Program-made: the position numbers and the translations under genes
The notes under the pieces: generated by a model
Database searches by the model: none
The model's input: the letters and a program-made list of their open reading frames with translations, nothing else
Told to the model about the DNA's origin: nothing
Source: Variovorax saccharolyticus
GTDB lineage: Bacteria; Pseudomonadota; Gammaproteobacteria; Burkholderiales; Burkholderiaceae_C
Length of the DNA: 64,000 nt
Assembly: GCF_030316765.1 (NCBI RefSeq)
Contig: NZ_JASZYT010000002.1
Location: 806,001 to 870,000 of the forward strand
Direction: 5' to 3'
Part shown: positions 51,882-61,357 of the stretch, piece after piece
Position numbering within the stretch: position 1 is the first letter of the stretch
How the letters are laid out: every line of letters begins with the position of its first letter

Positions 51882-52228
51882 TCCGCATCGGGGCCGCCGG
51901 CGTGCTGCTGCTGGCGTCGGCGACGCTCGCCCAGGCGATGTCGATCCGGGAACTGCGCACGCTCGAGGCCAACGAGAAAGACGGCAAGCTCTACGCCAAC
52001 TACTACCTCGTGGGCGTCATGGAAGGCCTGCGCGAGGCCAACGACGCCGAGCGGCGCGCCGGCCAGAAGCCGCTGTTCTGCATCGACGGCCGCCGGCTCG
52101 AGCCGGCCATGGCGCGCTCCCTCTACCAATCCGAGCTGGCGCGCAATGCCGACAGCTACGAGGCCGACATGCCGGTGCAGCTGGTGCTCTCGGCCGCCAT
52201 GCGAAACAGTTATCGCTGCAACCCCTGA
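51848..52228 (+). CDS. Secreted Rap1a/Tai-domain-like protein
   Basis: A 126-residue exported protein. The signal peptide runs from MRADQ to the ATLAQA cleavage site (about residue 30). The mature part has YYLVGVMEGLREAN, a Cys in KPLFCIDGRRLE, and VQLVLSAAMRNSYRCNP with a second Cys near the end, a pattern resembling the Rap1a/Tai immunity-protein family. That family includes type VI secretion immunity proteins and many general periplasmic proteins. The start overlaps the acetyltransferase by 34 bases. No cognate effector is visible nearby, so an immunity role is not supported by context. Confidence 0.68.
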   Translation: MRADQATPARLIRIGAAGVLLLASATLAQAMSIRELRTLEANEKDGKLYANYYLVGVMEGLREANDAERRAGQKPLFCIDGRRLEPAMARSLYQSELARNADSYEADMPVQLVLSAAMRNSYRCNP

Positions 52229-52235
52229 CCACCGA

Positions 52236-53327
52236 ATGACCGCTACCGACGACACCCGCCGCGCACTGGCGCGGATCCGCGCCGACGTCCAATCCATGCA
52301 CGCCTATGCGGTGCAGGACGCCCGCGGCCTGATCAAGCTCGACGCCATGGAGAACCCCCACGGCCTGCCGCCGGCGCTGCAGGCCGCGCTCGGCCAGCGC
52401 CTCGGCGCGCTGGCGCTGAACCGCTATCCCGGCGATCGCGGCGCCGACCTGCAGCGCGCGCTGGCGGCGCATGCCGGCCTGCCCGACGGTTTCTCGCTGA
52501 TGCTCGGCAATGGCTCCGACGAGCTGATCTCCCTGCTGGCGATCGCCTGCGACCTGCCCGGTGCCGCGATCCTGGCGCCGGTGCCCGGCTTCGTGATGTA
52601 CGCCATGAGCGCCCAGCTGCAGGGCCTGCGCTTCGTCGGCGTTCCCCTTTCAGCCGATTTCGAGCTCGACGAGGGCGCCATGCTCGACGCCATCGCCCGC
52701 GAGAAGCCGGCCATCGTCTTCCTGGCCTACCCGAACAACCCGACCGCCAACCTCTGGGACGACGCCGTGATCGAGAAGATCGTCGCGGCCCAGGGCGCCC
52801 AGGGCGGGCTGGTGGTCATCGACGAGGCCTACCAGCCCTTCGCCGGCCGCAGCTACATCGACCGCGTGGCGCGCCACGGCCACGTGCTGCTGATGCGCAC
52901 GCTGAGCAAGTTCGGCCTCGCCGGTGCCCGCCTGGGCTACCTGATGGGCCCGGCGGCGCTGGTGGCGGAGATCGACAAGGTGCGCCCGCCCTACAACATC
53001 AGCGTGCTCAACTGCGAGTGCGCGCTGTTCGCGCTCGAGCACGCCGAATTGTTCGACGCCCAGGCGGCCGAGATCCGCAGCCAGCGCGCCGTCGTGGTGC
53101 AGCGGCTGGCCCTGCTGCCATCGGTCCGGAGCTGGCCGAGCGAAGCCAACATGATCCTGATCCGGGTCCCCGACGCGGCAAAGACCTTCGACGGAATGAA
53201 GGCTCGCGGCGTGCTGGTCAAGAACGTTTCTAAAATGCACCCATTGCTCGCGAACTGCCTGCGCCTCACGGTCGGAACCGCCGACGAGAACGCGCAGATG
53301 CTCGCAGCCCTCGAAGCCTCACTATGA
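52236..53327 (+). CDS. hisC: Histidinol-phosphate aminotransferase
   Basis: A 363-residue PLP-dependent class II aminotransferase that makes histidinol phosphate. Signature segments include AMENPHGLP, the phosphate-binding LGNGSDELI (about residues 90-98), [20 protein letters not shown] (Asp196, Tyr199), and the PLP lysine in [14 protein letters not shown] (Lys225). The ATG at 52236 fits the family start; the open frame further upstream overlaps the Rap1a-like gene. The stop overlaps hisB (ATGA). Confidence 0.94.
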   Translation: MTATDDTRRALARIRADVQSMHAYAVQDARGLIKLDAMENPHGLPPALQAALGQRLGALALNRYPGDRGADLQRALAAHAGLPDGFSLMLGNGSDELISLLAIACDLPGAAILAPVPGFVMYAMSAQLQGLRFVGVPLSADFELDEGAMLDAIAREKPAIVFLAYPNNPTANLWDDAVIEKIVAAQGAQGGLVVIDEAYQPFAGRSYIDRVARHGHVLLMRTLSKFGLAGARLGYLMGPAALVAEIDKVRPPYNISVLNCECALFALEHAELFDAQAAEIRSQRAVVVQRLALLPSVRSWPSEANMILIRVPDAAKTFDGMKARGVLVKNVSKMHPLLANCLRLTVGTADENAQMLAALEASL

Positions 53328-53953
53328 ACACCCCACTGGCACCCGAAGCCGTCATTGCCACCGGCGCGCGCGCGGCGTCCGTCACGCGCAACACGGCAGA
53401 GACCAAGATCACGGTCAAGGTCGACCTCGACGGCACCGGCCGCGCGAAACTCGCGACCGGCATCGGCTTCTTCGACCACATGCTCGACCAGATCGCCCGC
53501 CACGGCCTGATCGACCTCGACATCGACTGCCAGGGCGACCTGCACATCGACGGCCACCACACGGTCGAAGACGTCGGCATCACGCTGGGCCAGGCGGTGG
53601 CCAAGGCGGTCGGCGACAAGAAGGGCATCAGGCGCTATGGGCATGCCTACGTGCCGCTCGACGAGGCGCTGAGCCGTGTCGTGATCGATTTCTCGGGCCG
53701 CCCGGGCCTGGTCATGGATGTGCCCTTCACCAGCGGCATGATCGGCACATTCGACAGCCAGCTGACCTACGAATTCTTCCAGGGCTTCGTCAACCACGCC
53801 TTCGTGACGCTGCACATCGACAACCTCAAGGGCGTCAACGCGCACCACCAGTGCGAGACCGTGTTCAAGGCCTTCGCACGGGCGCTGCGGGCGGCGCTCG
53901 AGCTCGATCCGCGCTCGGCCGGCGTCATTCCCTCGACCAAGGGCTCGCTTTGA
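53324..53953 (+). CDS. hisB: Imidazoleglycerol-phosphate dehydratase
   Basis: The monofunctional dehydratase (209 residues), without the phosphatase domain of E. coli HisB, so histidinol phosphatase must be encoded elsewhere. Metal-binding segments are [26 protein letters not shown] and [16 protein letters not shown] [12 protein letters not shown]. It is in the usual place between hisC and hisH, and hisC overlaps it by ATGA. Confidence 0.95.
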   Translation: MNTPLAPEAVIATGARAASVTRNTAETKITVKVDLDGTGRAKLATGIGFFDHMLDQIARHGLIDLDIDCQGDLHIDGHHTVEDVGITLGQAVAKAVGDKKGIRRYGHAYVPLDEALSRVVIDFSGRPGLVMDVPFTSGMIGTFDSQLTYEFFQGFVNHAFVTLHIDNLKGVNAHHQCETVFKAFARALRAALELDPRSAGVIPSTKGSL

Positions 53954-53969
53954 TCTGCCCGGCCGCCGC

Positions 53970-54620
53970 ATGAGCTCCAATACCGTCGCCGTTGTCGACT
54001 ACGGCATGGGCAACCTGCGCTCGGTGTCGCAGGCCGTGCAGCATGCTGCCGACCAGGTCGGCGTCGAGGTGTTCGTCACCTCCGATCCCGATGTGGTCCG
54101 CCGCGCCACCCGCGTGGTGCTGCCGGGGCAGGGTGCCATGCCCGACTGCATGCGCGAGCTTTCCGATTCCGGCCTGCTCGAATCGGTGCTCGAGGCCGCC
54201 GCCGGCAAGCCCCTGTTCGGCGTCTGCGTCGGCATGCAGATGCTGCTGTCGCACAGCGACGAAGGCCCGACCGACGGCCTGGGACTGATTCCCGGCGACG
54301 TCCGGAAGTTCGAGCTCGAAGGCCGGCTGCAGCCGGACGGCAGCCGTTACAAGGTGCCGCAGATGGGCTGGAACCAGGTGTCGCAGACGCGTTCGCACCC
54401 GGTCTGGGCCGGCGTGCCCGACCAGAGCTACTTCTATTTCGTCCACAGTTTCTATGCCGCGCCCGCCGATCCGGCCCACAGCGCCGGCGAGGCCGATTAC
54501 GGTGGGCGCTTTACCGCCGCCCTGGCACGCGATAATATTTTTGCCACCCAGTTCCACCCGGAGAAGAGTGCGGACCACGGGTTGCAGCTCTATCGAAACT
54601 TCCTCCACTGGAATCCCTGA
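53970..54620 (+). CDS. hisH: Imidazole glycerol phosphate synthase, glutaminase subunit
   Basis: A 216-residue class I glutamine amidotransferase that supplies ammonia to HisF. The nucleophile is in GVCVGMQML (Cys86) and the His-Glu pair is in QFHPEKS near residue 197. The N-terminal [15 protein letters not shown] is typical. Its partner hisF lies 4 kb downstream, beyond hisA and three non-histidine genes, which is unusual for two subunits of one enzyme. Confidence 0.95.
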   Translation: MSSNTVAVVDYGMGNLRSVSQAVQHAADQVGVEVFVTSDPDVVRRATRVVLPGQGAMPDCMRELSDSGLLESVLEAAAGKPLFGVCVGMQMLLSHSDEGPTDGLGLIPGDVRKFELEGRLQPDGSRYKVPQMGWNQVSQTRSHPVWAGVPDQSYFYFVHSFYAAPADPAHSAGEADYGGRFTAALARDNIFATQFHPEKSADHGLQLYRNFLHWNP

Positions 54621-54649
54621 CGCACTGAACGCTTCCACCGTTCGGCCCG

Positions 54650-54667
54650 GGCCCGTGCGCGCGGGCC
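54650..54667 (+). terminator. GC-rich hairpin after hisH
   Basis: GGCCCG pairs with CGGGCC around TGCGCG, 30 bp after the hisH stop in the 125-bp gap before hisA. There is no T-run, so it may be a pause or stability element rather than a terminator. Confidence 0.35.
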
Positions 54668-54745
54668 TGCCGGGTTGAGTACCATCGCGCTTTCTTCCGC
54701 CCATCGTCCCCGATTCCTCCGTACGCCACGCAATCCCGCACCACC

Positions 54746-55486
54746 ATGCTCCTCATTCCTGCGATCGACCTCAAAGATGGCCACTGCGTTCGCCTCAAGC
54801 AAGGCGATATGGACCAGTCCACCACTTTCAGCGAAGACCCGGCCGCGATGGCGCGCAAGTGGCTCGAAGCCGGTGCCCGCCGCCTCCACCTGGTCGACCT
54901 GAACGGCGCCTTCGCCGGCAAGCCGCAGAACCACGCGGCGATCAAGGCGATCCTGAGGGCGGTCGGCGACGACATCCCGGTGCAGCTGGGCGGCGGCATC
55001 CGCGACCTCGACACCATCGAGCGCTACATCGACGACGGCCTGCGCTACGTCATCATCGGCACCGCGGCGGTCAAGAACCCGGGCTTCCTGAAGGACGCCT
55101 GCAGCGCCTTCGGCGGCCACATCATCGTCGGCCTGGACGCCAAGGACGGCAAGGTCGCCACCGATGGCTGGAGCAAGCTGACCGGGCACGAGGTTGCCGA
55201 CCTGGGCAAGAAGTTCGAAGACTACGGCGTCGAGTCGATCATCTACACCGACATCGGCCGCGACGGCATGCTGTCGGGCATCAACATCGACGCCACCGTG
55301 CGGCTGGCGCAGGCGCTGACGATCCCCGTGATCGCCTCGGGCGGGCTCTCGAACATGGCCGACATCGACAAGCTGTGCGCGGTCGAGCCCGACGGCATCG
55401 AAGGCGTCATCTGCGGCCGCGCCATCTATTCGGGCGACCTGGACTTCGCCGCCGCCCAGGCCCGGGCCGACGAGCTCGCAGTCTAG
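54746..55486 (+). CDS. hisA: Phosphoribosylformimino-5-aminoimidazole carboxamide ribotide isomerase
   Basis: A 246-residue TIM-barrel isomerase. The two catalytic aspartates are in [15 protein letters not shown] (Asp8) and in [12 protein letters not shown] (Asp ~130). The half-barrel phosphate motifs QLGGGIRD and ASGGLSN are both present. The 5' gap to hisH is 125 bp with a hairpin. It is followed on the opposite strand by the binding-protein gene, whose stop is 5 bp away, so this is where the operon breaks. Confidence 0.95.
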   Translation: MLLIPAIDLKDGHCVRLKQGDMDQSTTFSEDPAAMARKWLEAGARRLHLVDLNGAFAGKPQNHAAIKAILRAVGDDIPVQLGGGIRDLDTIERYIDDGLRYVIIGTAAVKNPGFLKDACSAFGGHIIVGLDAKDGKVATDGWSKLTGHEVADLGKKFEDYGVESIIYTDIGRDGMLSGINIDATVRLAQALTIPVIASGGLSNMADIDKLCAVEPDGIEGVICGRAIYSGDLDFAAAQARADELAV

Positions 55487-55491
55487 GCAGA

Positions 55492-56430
55492 CTACTCGGC
55501 CTTGATCGCCATCGCCCGCAGGATCGTCTCCAGCTGCGGGCTCATCGGCAGATCGAGGCTGTTGCCGGTGGGCAGCTTGCGCAGGAACCAGCGCTTGTAC
55601 TGGCGCTCGATCTCCCCGTCCTCGGCCAGCACCTGGAAGGTGTCGTTGACCACCTTCGCCATCTCCGGATCGTCCTTGCGGTACATCACGCCGTAGGGGT
55701 CGTAGGACAGGAAGTCGCCGACCACCTGGTAGTCGGTCGGGCCCTGGGCGCTGCCCCGGTCCTGCGCGATCAGGCCGTACAGCAGCACCTCGTCGGTTGC
55801 GAAGGCCTCCACCTTGCCGGACTTCACGAGCGCGAACGATTCGGCGTGGTCGCGCGAAACCACCAGCTCCAGGCCCAGCTTGAAGCGCGCCGACAGCTCG
55901 CGCATCGTCTTCTCGTTGGTGGTCCCGGCGGTCACGGCCACCGGCTTGCCGGCGAGGTCGCGGAAGAACTGGACCGGCGAGCCTTTCCTGACCAGCAGCC
56001 GGGTGCCCGAGACGAACAGCGTCGGCGAGAAGGCGACCCGCTTCTGGCGCTCCAGATTGCTGGTGGTCGAGCCGCATTCGAGATCGACCTGGCCGTTGGC
56101 CACGGCATCGATGCGGGTCTCGGCGGTCACTGGCAGCCACCGGATCTCCAGCGTCTTGTGCACCGCATCGCCCATCGCCTCGACCACCGCCTTGCACAGC
56201 TCGATCGAGTAGCCGATCGGCTCCTTGCGCGGCGACAGGAAGGAAAACGGCACCGAGGATTCGCGGTAGCCGATCACGACCGCGCCGGCCGCCCGCGCCT
56301 TGGCCAGCGTGCCGCTGAGCGCGGCCGGCGTCGCCGGCGTCGGATCGGACTGGGCGAACGCGGCCGGCGCCGGCCCCAGCAGTGCTGCCAGCAGCGCGGC
56401 GGTGGTTGCCAGGGCCCGGACGGCGCTCAT
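55492..56430 (-). CDS. Glutamate/aspartate-type periplasmic binding protein (GltI-like)
   Basis: A 312-residue solute-binding protein of family 3. The signal peptide ends near residue 26 (AAFAQ). The mature part has GYRESSVPFSF, GYSIELCKAVVEAM, ECGSTTSNLERQKRVAFSP and GTTNEKTM blocks that match E. coli GltI, suggesting an acidic amino acid ligand. No ABC permease or ATPase gene is adjacent. Instead a DAACS-type symporter gene lies 9 bp upstream on the same strand. Confidence 0.85.
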   Translation of the reverse strand: MSAVRALATTAALLAALLGPAPAAFAQSDPTPATPAALSGTLAKARAAGAVVIGYRESSVPFSFLSPRKEPIGYSIELCKAVVEAMGDAVHKTLEIRWLPVTAETRIDAVANGQVDLECGSTTSNLERQKRVAFSPTLFVSGTRLLVRKGSPVQFFRDLAGKPVAVTAGTTNEKTMRELSARFKLGLELVVSRDHAESFALVKSGKVEAFATDEVLLYGLIAQDRGSAQGPTDYQVVGDFLSYDPYGVMYRKDDPEMAKVVNDTFQVLAEDGEIERQYKRWFLRKLPTGNSLDLPMSPQLETILRAMAIKAE

Positions 56431-56439
56431 CCCGGGGCC

Positions 56440-57747
56440 TCAGGCATGCGCCGGGTGGGCGAGGGTGGCGGCGCTTTCGACGTCCATGGCCCGCGCATTG
56501 GCCGCGGCGTCGCTTTCGGAGAGCAGTTCGCCCTCCCACTTGGCGACCACCGCCGTGGCGATCGAATTGCCCACCGCGTTGGTGGCCGACCGGCCCATGT
56601 CCAGGAAGGTGTCGACGCCGAGGATCAGCAGCAGCCCGGCTTCGGGGATGTTGAACTGGTTCAGGGTCGCGGCGATCACGACCAGCGAGGCGCGCGGCAC
56701 GCCGGCCATGCCCTTGGAGGTCAGCATCAGGATCAGCAGCATCGTGAGCTGGGTGCCGAGCGACAGCGGGATGTCGTAGGCCTGGGCGATGAACAGCACC
56801 GCGAAGGTGCAGTACATCATCGAGCCGTCGAGGTTGAACGAATAGCCCATCGGCATCACGAAGCTGGAGATCTTGCGCTTGACACCGAAGCGGTCGAGCG
56901 CGATGAGGATCTTGGGGTAGGCCGCCTCCGAGCTGGCGGTGGCGAACGAGAGCAGGAAGGGTTCCCGGATCAGCTTCAGCAGGGTCACGATGCGCGGCCC
57001 GAGGAAGACGAATCCGGCCAGGGCCAGCAGCGCCCACAGGATGAACAGGCTCAGGTAAAAGCCGCCCATGAAGACCGCGAACTTGAGCAGGATGCCCAGG
57101 CCGTTGACCGCGATCGTGGCCGCCATGGCGGCCAGCACCGCCAGCGGCGCCAGCTTCATCACGTAGCCGGTGATCTTGAGCATGGCGTGGGACAGCTCCT
57201 CGATCGCGTTGACCAGCGTGCGGGCCTTCTCGCCGAGCGAGGCCAGCGCGACGCCGAAGAACATCGAGAACACCACGATCTGCAGGATCTCGTTGTTGGC
57301 CATGGCCTCGACGAAGGACTTCGGCACCACGTGGCCAACGAAATCCTTGAGCGTGAACTTGGAGGTGGCGAGGTTGGCGGAGGACCCGATCTCGGGCAGG
57401 GGCAGCCCGAGGTCGTGGCCCGGCTGCAGCAGGTTGGCCATCAACAGGCCCAGCAACAGAGACACCAGCGAGGCGGTGATGAACCAGCCCAGCGCCTTGC
57501 CGAACACCCGCCCGACGGCAGCCGCGTCGCCCATGTGGGCGATGCCGACGACCAGGGTGGAGAACACCAGTGGCCCGATCAGCATTTTGATCAGGCGCAG
57601 GAACACGTCCGACATGATCGAGATGTAGCCCGCGATCTCGGCGGCGGTCTTCTTGTTCGGGAAGTTGGTGAAGACCATGTAGCCGATGACGATCCCGATC
57701 AGCATCGCGATCAGGATCCAGGCGGCCGGCGGCAGTTTCCTTCTCAT
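56440..57747 (-). CDS. Dicarboxylate/amino acid:cation symporter (DAACS family)
   Basis: A 435-residue inner-membrane symporter of the glutamate/dicarboxylate type. Segments seen include the serine-rich [15 protein letters not shown] hairpin loop, the [22 protein letters not shown] block, and the [35 protein letters not shown]-terminal region with Asp and Asn residues that bind substrate and cations. It resembles DctA and GltP about equally, so the substrate is an acidic amino acid or C4-dicarboxylate. GGAG lies 7 nt before the ATG. It is the first gene of a two-gene unit with a GltI-like binding protein. Confidence 0.86.
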   Translation of the reverse strand: MRRKLPPAAWILIAMLIGIVIGYMVFTNFPNKKTAAEIAGYISIMSDVFLRLIKMLIGPLVFSTLVVGIAHMGDAAAVGRVFGKALGWFITASLVSLLLGLLMANLLQPGHDLGLPLPEIGSSANLATSKFTLKDFVGHVVPKSFVEAMANNEILQIVVFSMFFGVALASLGEKARTLVNAIEELSHAMLKITGYVMKLAPLAVLAAMAATIAVNGLGILLKFAVFMGGFYLSLFILWALLALAGFVFLGPRIVTLLKLIREPFLLSFATASSEAAYPKILIALDRFGVKRKISSFVMPMGYSFNLDGSMMYCTFAVLFIAQAYDIPLSLGTQLTMLLILMLTSKGMAGVPRASLVVIAATLNQFNIPEAGLLLILGVDTFLDMGRSATNAVGNSIATAVVAKWEGELLSESDAAANARAMDVESAATLAHPAHA

Positions 57748-57836
57748 GGAGGCGCTCCTCGTTGCGAGTTGTTCTGAAGCGGGATCCGTGTCGCCGATCC
57801 GAAACCGCAAGCGCCGGCCAAACCTAGAATCGGGCC

Positions 57837-58676
57837 ATGACCCTCCAAGCCCTCGTCTTTCGTGGCCAGCCGGCCGTGCGGCTGGCGCTGCCCGGCGGCG
57901 ACAGTTGCACTGTAGCGCTGCACGGCGCTCATGTGTTGTCGTGGACCACGGCCGATGGCGTCGAGCGCCTCTATCTGAGCCCCGAGGCCCGCTTCGACGG
58001 CCAGAGCCCGATCCGCGGCGGCATCCCGGTCTGCTGGCCGCAGTTCAACCAGCGCGGCCCGCTGCCCAAGCACGGCTTCGCCCGCAACCTGCCGTGGACG
58101 GCCGAGCCGCAGACCGACGAGCGGCTCGACACCGTCGTGCTGGCCTTGCGCGACGACGCCGCCACGCGGGCGCTCTGGCCGCACGCGTTCCGGGCCCGGC
58201 TGGCCGTCACGCTGGCCGCGCGTTCGCTGCGCGTCGCGCTGACCATCGACAACTTGGGCGGCGAGCCCTGGTCCTTCGCGGCGGCGCTCCACAGCTACCT
58301 GCGGGTCGACGAAGCCACCGAGGCCCGGCTCGAAGGCCTGCAGGGCGCCAACCGCTGGGATGCGGTGCGCGACGACCGCCATGTCGAAATGGCACCGGCG
58401 CTGGCCTTCGGCAGCGAATTCGACAGCGTCTACGCCGCGCCCGCCCGGCCGCTGCGGCTGGTCCAGCCTTCGGGCACACTCGAGATCTCGCAAAGCGCGA
58501 GCTGCACCGAGACCGTGGTCTGGAACCCGGGCCCGCTGCTCGCCGCCAAGCTCGACGACCTGCCCGACGACGGCTGGCGCCACATGCTCTGCGTCGAAGC
58601 CGCCCGCATCGACGAATCCGTGCTGCTGGCGCCCGGCGGCCAGTGGCAGGGCTGGCAACAGCTCAAGGTCGCCTGA
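57837..58676 (+). CDS. D-hexose-6-phosphate mutarotase (YeaD-like)
   Basis: A 279-residue cytoplasmic aldose-1-epimerase-like enzyme that interconverts anomers of glucose-6-phosphate. The family blocks [12 protein letters not shown] and [10 protein letters not shown] hold substrate-binding Arg/His residues; [10 protein letters not shown] near 145 has the catalytic His, and [18 protein letters not shown] with its Glu/Asp lies near the end. It is located between the symporter (divergent) and hisF, with a 23-bp gap to hisF, so it may be transcribed with hisFIE. Confidence 0.85.
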   Translation: MTLQALVFRGQPAVRLALPGGDSCTVALHGAHVLSWTTADGVERLYLSPEARFDGQSPIRGGIPVCWPQFNQRGPLPKHGFARNLPWTAEPQTDERLDTVVLALRDDAATRALWPHAFRARLAVTLAARSLRVALTIDNLGGEPWSFAAALHSYLRVDEATEARLEGLQGANRWDAVRDDRHVEMAPALAFGSEFDSVYAAPARPLRLVQPSGTLEISQSASCTETVVWNPGPLLAAKLDDLPDDGWRHMLCVEAARIDESVLLAPGGQWQGWQQLKVA

Positions 58677-58699
58677 ACCCCTTTCGCTTGAACCACACC

Positions 58700-59479
58700 A
58701 TGCTCGCCAAACGCATCATTCCCTGCCTCGACGTCACCGGCGGCCGCGTCGTCAAGGGCGTCAATTTCGTCGAACTGCGCGACGCCGGCGACCCGGTCGA
58801 GATCGCGGCCCGCTACAACGCACAGGGCGCCGACGAGCTCACCTTCCTGGACATCACCGCCACCAGCGACGGCCGCGACCTGATCCTGCCGATCATCGAG
58901 GCGGTGGCCTCCCAGGTCTTCATCCCGCTGACCGTCGGCGGCGGCGTGCGCACCGTGGCCGATGTCCGCCGGCTGCTCAATGCCGGGGCCGACAAGACCA
59001 GCTTCAATTCGGCCGCGATCGCCGATCCCCGGGTGATCGAGGATGCCTCGCAGAAATACGGCGCCCAGTGCATCGTGGTGGCGATCGACGCCAAGCGGCG
59101 CTCGCCCGAGGACGCTGCCACGCGCGGCCCGGGCTGGGACGTCTACAGCCACGGCGGGCGCAAGAACACCGGCCTCGACGCCGTGAAGTGGGCGGTCGAG
59201 ATGGCGCGCCGCGGCGCCGGCGAGATCCTCCTGACCAGCATGGACCGCGACGGCACGAAAAGCGGTTTCGACCTCGAACTGACGCGGGCCGTGAGCGACG
59301 CCGTCAGCGTGCCGGTGATCGCCTCGGGCGGTGTCGGCAGCCTGGAGCACCTGGCCGACGGCATCCAGACCGGCGGCGCCGACGCCGTGCTGGCGGCGAG
59401 CATCTTCCACTATGGCGAGTTCACCGTCGGCGAAGCGAAGCGGCAGATGGCCGCGCGCGGCATCCCGGTGCGTCTGTGA
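58700..59479 (+). CDS. hisF: Imidazole glycerol phosphate synthase, cyclase subunit
   Basis: A 259-residue TIM barrel that cyclises the product of HisA using ammonia from HisH. Catalytic Asp residues are in [13 protein letters not shown] (Asp11) and in [12 protein letters not shown] (~Asp131). The phosphate-binding VGGGVRT and ASGGVGS repeats are present. It begins the second cluster of histidine genes, hisFIE, after the three-gene interruption. The ATG at 58700 is where the family starts. Confidence 0.96.
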   Translation: MLAKRIIPCLDVTGGRVVKGVNFVELRDAGDPVEIAARYNAQGADELTFLDITATSDGRDLILPIIEAVASQVFIPLTVGGGVRTVADVRRLLNAGADKTSFNSAAIADPRVIEDASQKYGAQCIVVAIDAKRRSPEDAATRGPGWDVYSHGGRKNTGLDAVKWAVEMARRGAGEILLTSMDRDGTKSGFDLELTRAVSDAVSVPVIASGGVGSLEHLADGIQTGGADAVLAASIFHYGEFTVGEAKRQMAARGIPVRL

Positions 59480-59495
59480 CCGACAATAGCCCGCT

Positions 59496-59897
59496 ATGAA
59501 CTGGCTAGATGAAGTGAAATGGGACGCCAACGGCCTGGTGCCGGTGATCGCGCAGGAACAGGGCAGCAACGACGTGCTGATGTTCGCCTGGATGGACCGC
59601 GAGGCGCTGGCCAGGACGGCGGAACTCGGCCGCGCCGTGTACTTCAGCCGCTCGCGCCAGAAGCTCTGGTTCAAGGGCGAGGAATCCGGCCACGTCCAGA
59701 CCGTGCACGAGATCCGGATCGACTGCGACAACGACGTGGTGCTGCTCAAGGTCACGCAGCAGGGCCACGAGCCCGGCATTGCCTGCCATACAGGCCGCCA
59801 CAGCTGCTTCTTCAGCAAGTACGAGAACGGCCAGTGGGTCGCGACCGAGCCGGTCTTGAAAGACCCGGCCTCGATCTACACATCGTCCCCAAGATGA
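59496..59897 (+). CDS. hisI: Phosphoribosyl-AMP cyclohydrolase
   Basis: A 133-residue monofunctional cyclohydrolase. Zinc ligands and catalytic residues are in [13 protein letters not shown] (Asp and Cys) and [10 protein letters not shown] (two Cys). [10 protein letters not shown] and [17 protein letters not shown] are family blocks. It is separate from hisE, whereas E. coli has the two fused. Its stop overlaps the hisE start (ATGA). Confidence 0.95.
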   Translation: MNWLDEVKWDANGLVPVIAQEQGSNDVLMFAWMDREALARTAELGRAVYFSRSRQKLWFKGEESGHVQTVHEIRIDCDNDVVLLKVTQQGHEPGIACHTGRHSCFFSKYENGQWVATEPVLKDPASIYTSSPR

Positions 59898-60277
59898 GCA
59901 CCGAACCCCGCAACGCCGAAGACGCCCTGGCGCGCCTGGCGGCCGTGATCGAAAGCCGCCTGCCGTCGCGCGGCGGCGACCCCGACAAGAGCTATGTCGC
60001 CCGCCTGCTGCAGCGCGGCCCGGATGCCTTTCTCAAGAAGATCGGCGAGGAGGCCACCGAGGTCGTGATGGCCGCCAAGGACGCCGACCACGGCGGCGAC
60101 CGCGCGAAAGTGGTGAACGAAGTGGCCGATCTCTGGTTCCACAGCATGGTGGCGCTCGCGCACTACGGTTTCTCGCCCGCCGACGTGGTCGCCGAACTCG
60201 AGCGTCGCGAGGGCACCAGCGGCATCGAGGAAAAGGCCCTGCGCAAGGCGCAGGATCGCGAAGCTTCCAACGATTGA
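59894..60277 (+). CDS. hisE: Phosphoribosyl-ATP pyrophosphatase
   Basis: A 127-residue MazG-like all-alpha pyrophosphohydrolase. The catalytic EExxE-type cluster is in [16 protein letters not shown], with the second metal-binding helix [14 protein letters not shown]. The N-terminal segment [10 protein letters not shown] with [11 protein letters not shown] is normal. It ends the histidine genes; the membrane-protein gene follows with its AAGGAG overlapping the hisE stop. Confidence 0.94.
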   Translation: MSTEPRNAEDALARLAAVIESRLPSRGGDPDKSYVARLLQRGPDAFLKKIGEEATEVVMAAKDADHGGDRAKVVNEVADLWFHSMVALAHYGFSPADVVAELERREGTSGIEEKALRKAQDREASND

Positions 60278-60291
60278 AAGGAGCGCACGCC

Positions 60292-60681
60292 ATGCCCAAC
60301 GACATCGTGACCATCGAGCCCGACGACTCGCTCAAGACCTGGGGCTGGGTCAGCTACATCCTGCACCTGGTGGTGGCGGTCGGCGCGGTGCTGCCCGGCG
60401 CCCAGGCGTCGATCGGCCTGCTGGTGATCGCGCTGGTGATCGACCTGGTCAAGCGCGAGGATGCCGCCGGCACCTGGCAGGCCTCGCACTTCAGCTGGCG
60501 CATCCGCTCGGTGCTCTGGGCCGGCGTGCTGTACCTAGTGACCTCCTGGCTGTGGCTGCTGTTCCTGGTGCCCGGCTGGATCGCCTGGGCCCTGATTTCG
60601 CTTTGGTTCCTCTATCGCATCGTCAAGGGGATGGTGCGCATGAACGCGGGCCGCTCCATGGAAACCGGCAATGTCCTCTGA
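60292..60681 (+). CDS. DUF4870-like small membrane protein
   Basis: A 129-residue inner-membrane protein with three or four predicted helices (about residues 18-38, 42-55, 75-95 and 97-112), an acidic N-terminus and a short basic loop (KRED) in the middle. The pattern matches DUF4870-type small proteins, of unknown function. The ATG at 60292 has AAGGAG 8-9 nt upstream; the earlier in-frame ATG at 60274 overlaps hisE. Its 3' end overlaps hinT by 11 bases. This gene between hisE and hinT is conserved in relatives, as far as I recall. Confidence 0.72.
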   Translation: MPNDIVTIEPDDSLKTWGWVSYILHLVVAVGAVLPGAQASIGLLVIALVIDLVKREDAAGTWQASHFSWRIRSVLWAGVLYLVTSWLWLLFLVPGWIAWALISLWFLYRIVKGMVRMNAGRSMETGNVL

Positions 60682-61030
60682 TCCGAACTGCGTCTTCTGC
60701 AAAATCATCGACGGCAAGATCCCGTCGCGCAAGGTCTACGAGGACGACGAGCTGTTCGTCTTCCACGACATCGCGCCGTGGGCGCCGGTGCACTTCATGA
60801 TCGTGCCCAAGCGCCACATCCCGTCGATGGCGCAGGTGACACCCGACGACGCCGCGCTGCTCGGCAAGATCATGACCCTGGCGCCCAGGCTGGCGGTCGA
60901 GCAGGGCTGCCGCCCCTACCCCGAAGGCGGATTCCGCATCGTGGTCAACACCGGCGCCGAGGGCGGGCAGGAGGTGCACCATCTCCATGTGCACGTCATG
61001 GGCGGCCCGCGGCCCTGGCTGCGGGGCTGA
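60671..61030 (+). CDS. hinT: HIT-family purine nucleoside phosphoramidase
   Basis: A 119-residue HIT protein of the HINT branch, which hydrolyses purine nucleoside phosphoramidates such as adenosine 5'-phosphoramidate. The HIT triad is in HHLHVHVMGG (His104-106-108). The N-terminal CVFCKIIDGKIPS and VNTGAEGGQEV segments are typical. It overlaps the upstream membrane-protein gene by 11 bases and precedes tatA by 65 bp, a location seen in many betaproteobacteria. Confidence 0.93.
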   Translation: MSSDPNCVFCKIIDGKIPSRKVYEDDELFVFHDIAPWAPVHFMIVPKRHIPSMAQVTPDDAALLGKIMTLAPRLAVEQGCRPYPEGGFRIVVNTGAEGGQEVHHLHVHVMGGPRPWLRG

Positions 61031-61095
61031 AAGACATCGTTTCGGCCGGTCATTTCCCGGCGACTAAAATCCGACTCATTCTTCAGGAGTAATCC

Positions 61096-61344
61096 ATGGG
61101 TTCACTTTCCATCTGGCACTGGCTGATCGTGCTGCTCGTCGTCGTCATGATCTTCGGCACCAAGAAGCTCCGCAACATGGGCTCCGACCTGGGCGGCGCC
61201 GTCAAGGGCTTCAAGGACGGCATGAAGGACGGCGCCACGGCCGACGCAGCCACGCCCACCGCCACCGGCCCCAACGCCCAGGTGACTGGCAACAGCACCG
61301 CCGACAAGTCGACGATCGACGTCGAAGCGCGTCAGAAGTCCTGA
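61096..61344 (+). CDS. tatA: Sec-independent translocase subunit TatA
   Basis: An 82-residue single-helix protein that forms the Tat pore ring. The N-terminal helix (about residues 5-20, [15 protein letters not shown]) is followed by the amphipathic helix [22 protein letters not shown], then an Ala/Thr-rich tail. The phrase FGTKKL is the hinge. AGGAG lies 6-7 nt before the ATG. It heads tatABC, the export path for MsrP and other folded proteins. Confidence 0.95.
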   Translation: MGSLSIWHWLIVLLVVVMIFGTKKLRNMGSDLGGAVKGFKDGMKDGATADAATPTATGPNAQVTGNSTADKSTIDVEARQKS

Positions 61345-61357
61345 GCCAGACCACTCC

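Noticed and set aside
51848..52228. A toxin-immunity pair within the his operon
   Set aside because: The neighbouring gene is a hexapeptide acetyltransferase, not an amidase effector, and no secretion-system gene is nearby; only the resemblance of the one protein remains.
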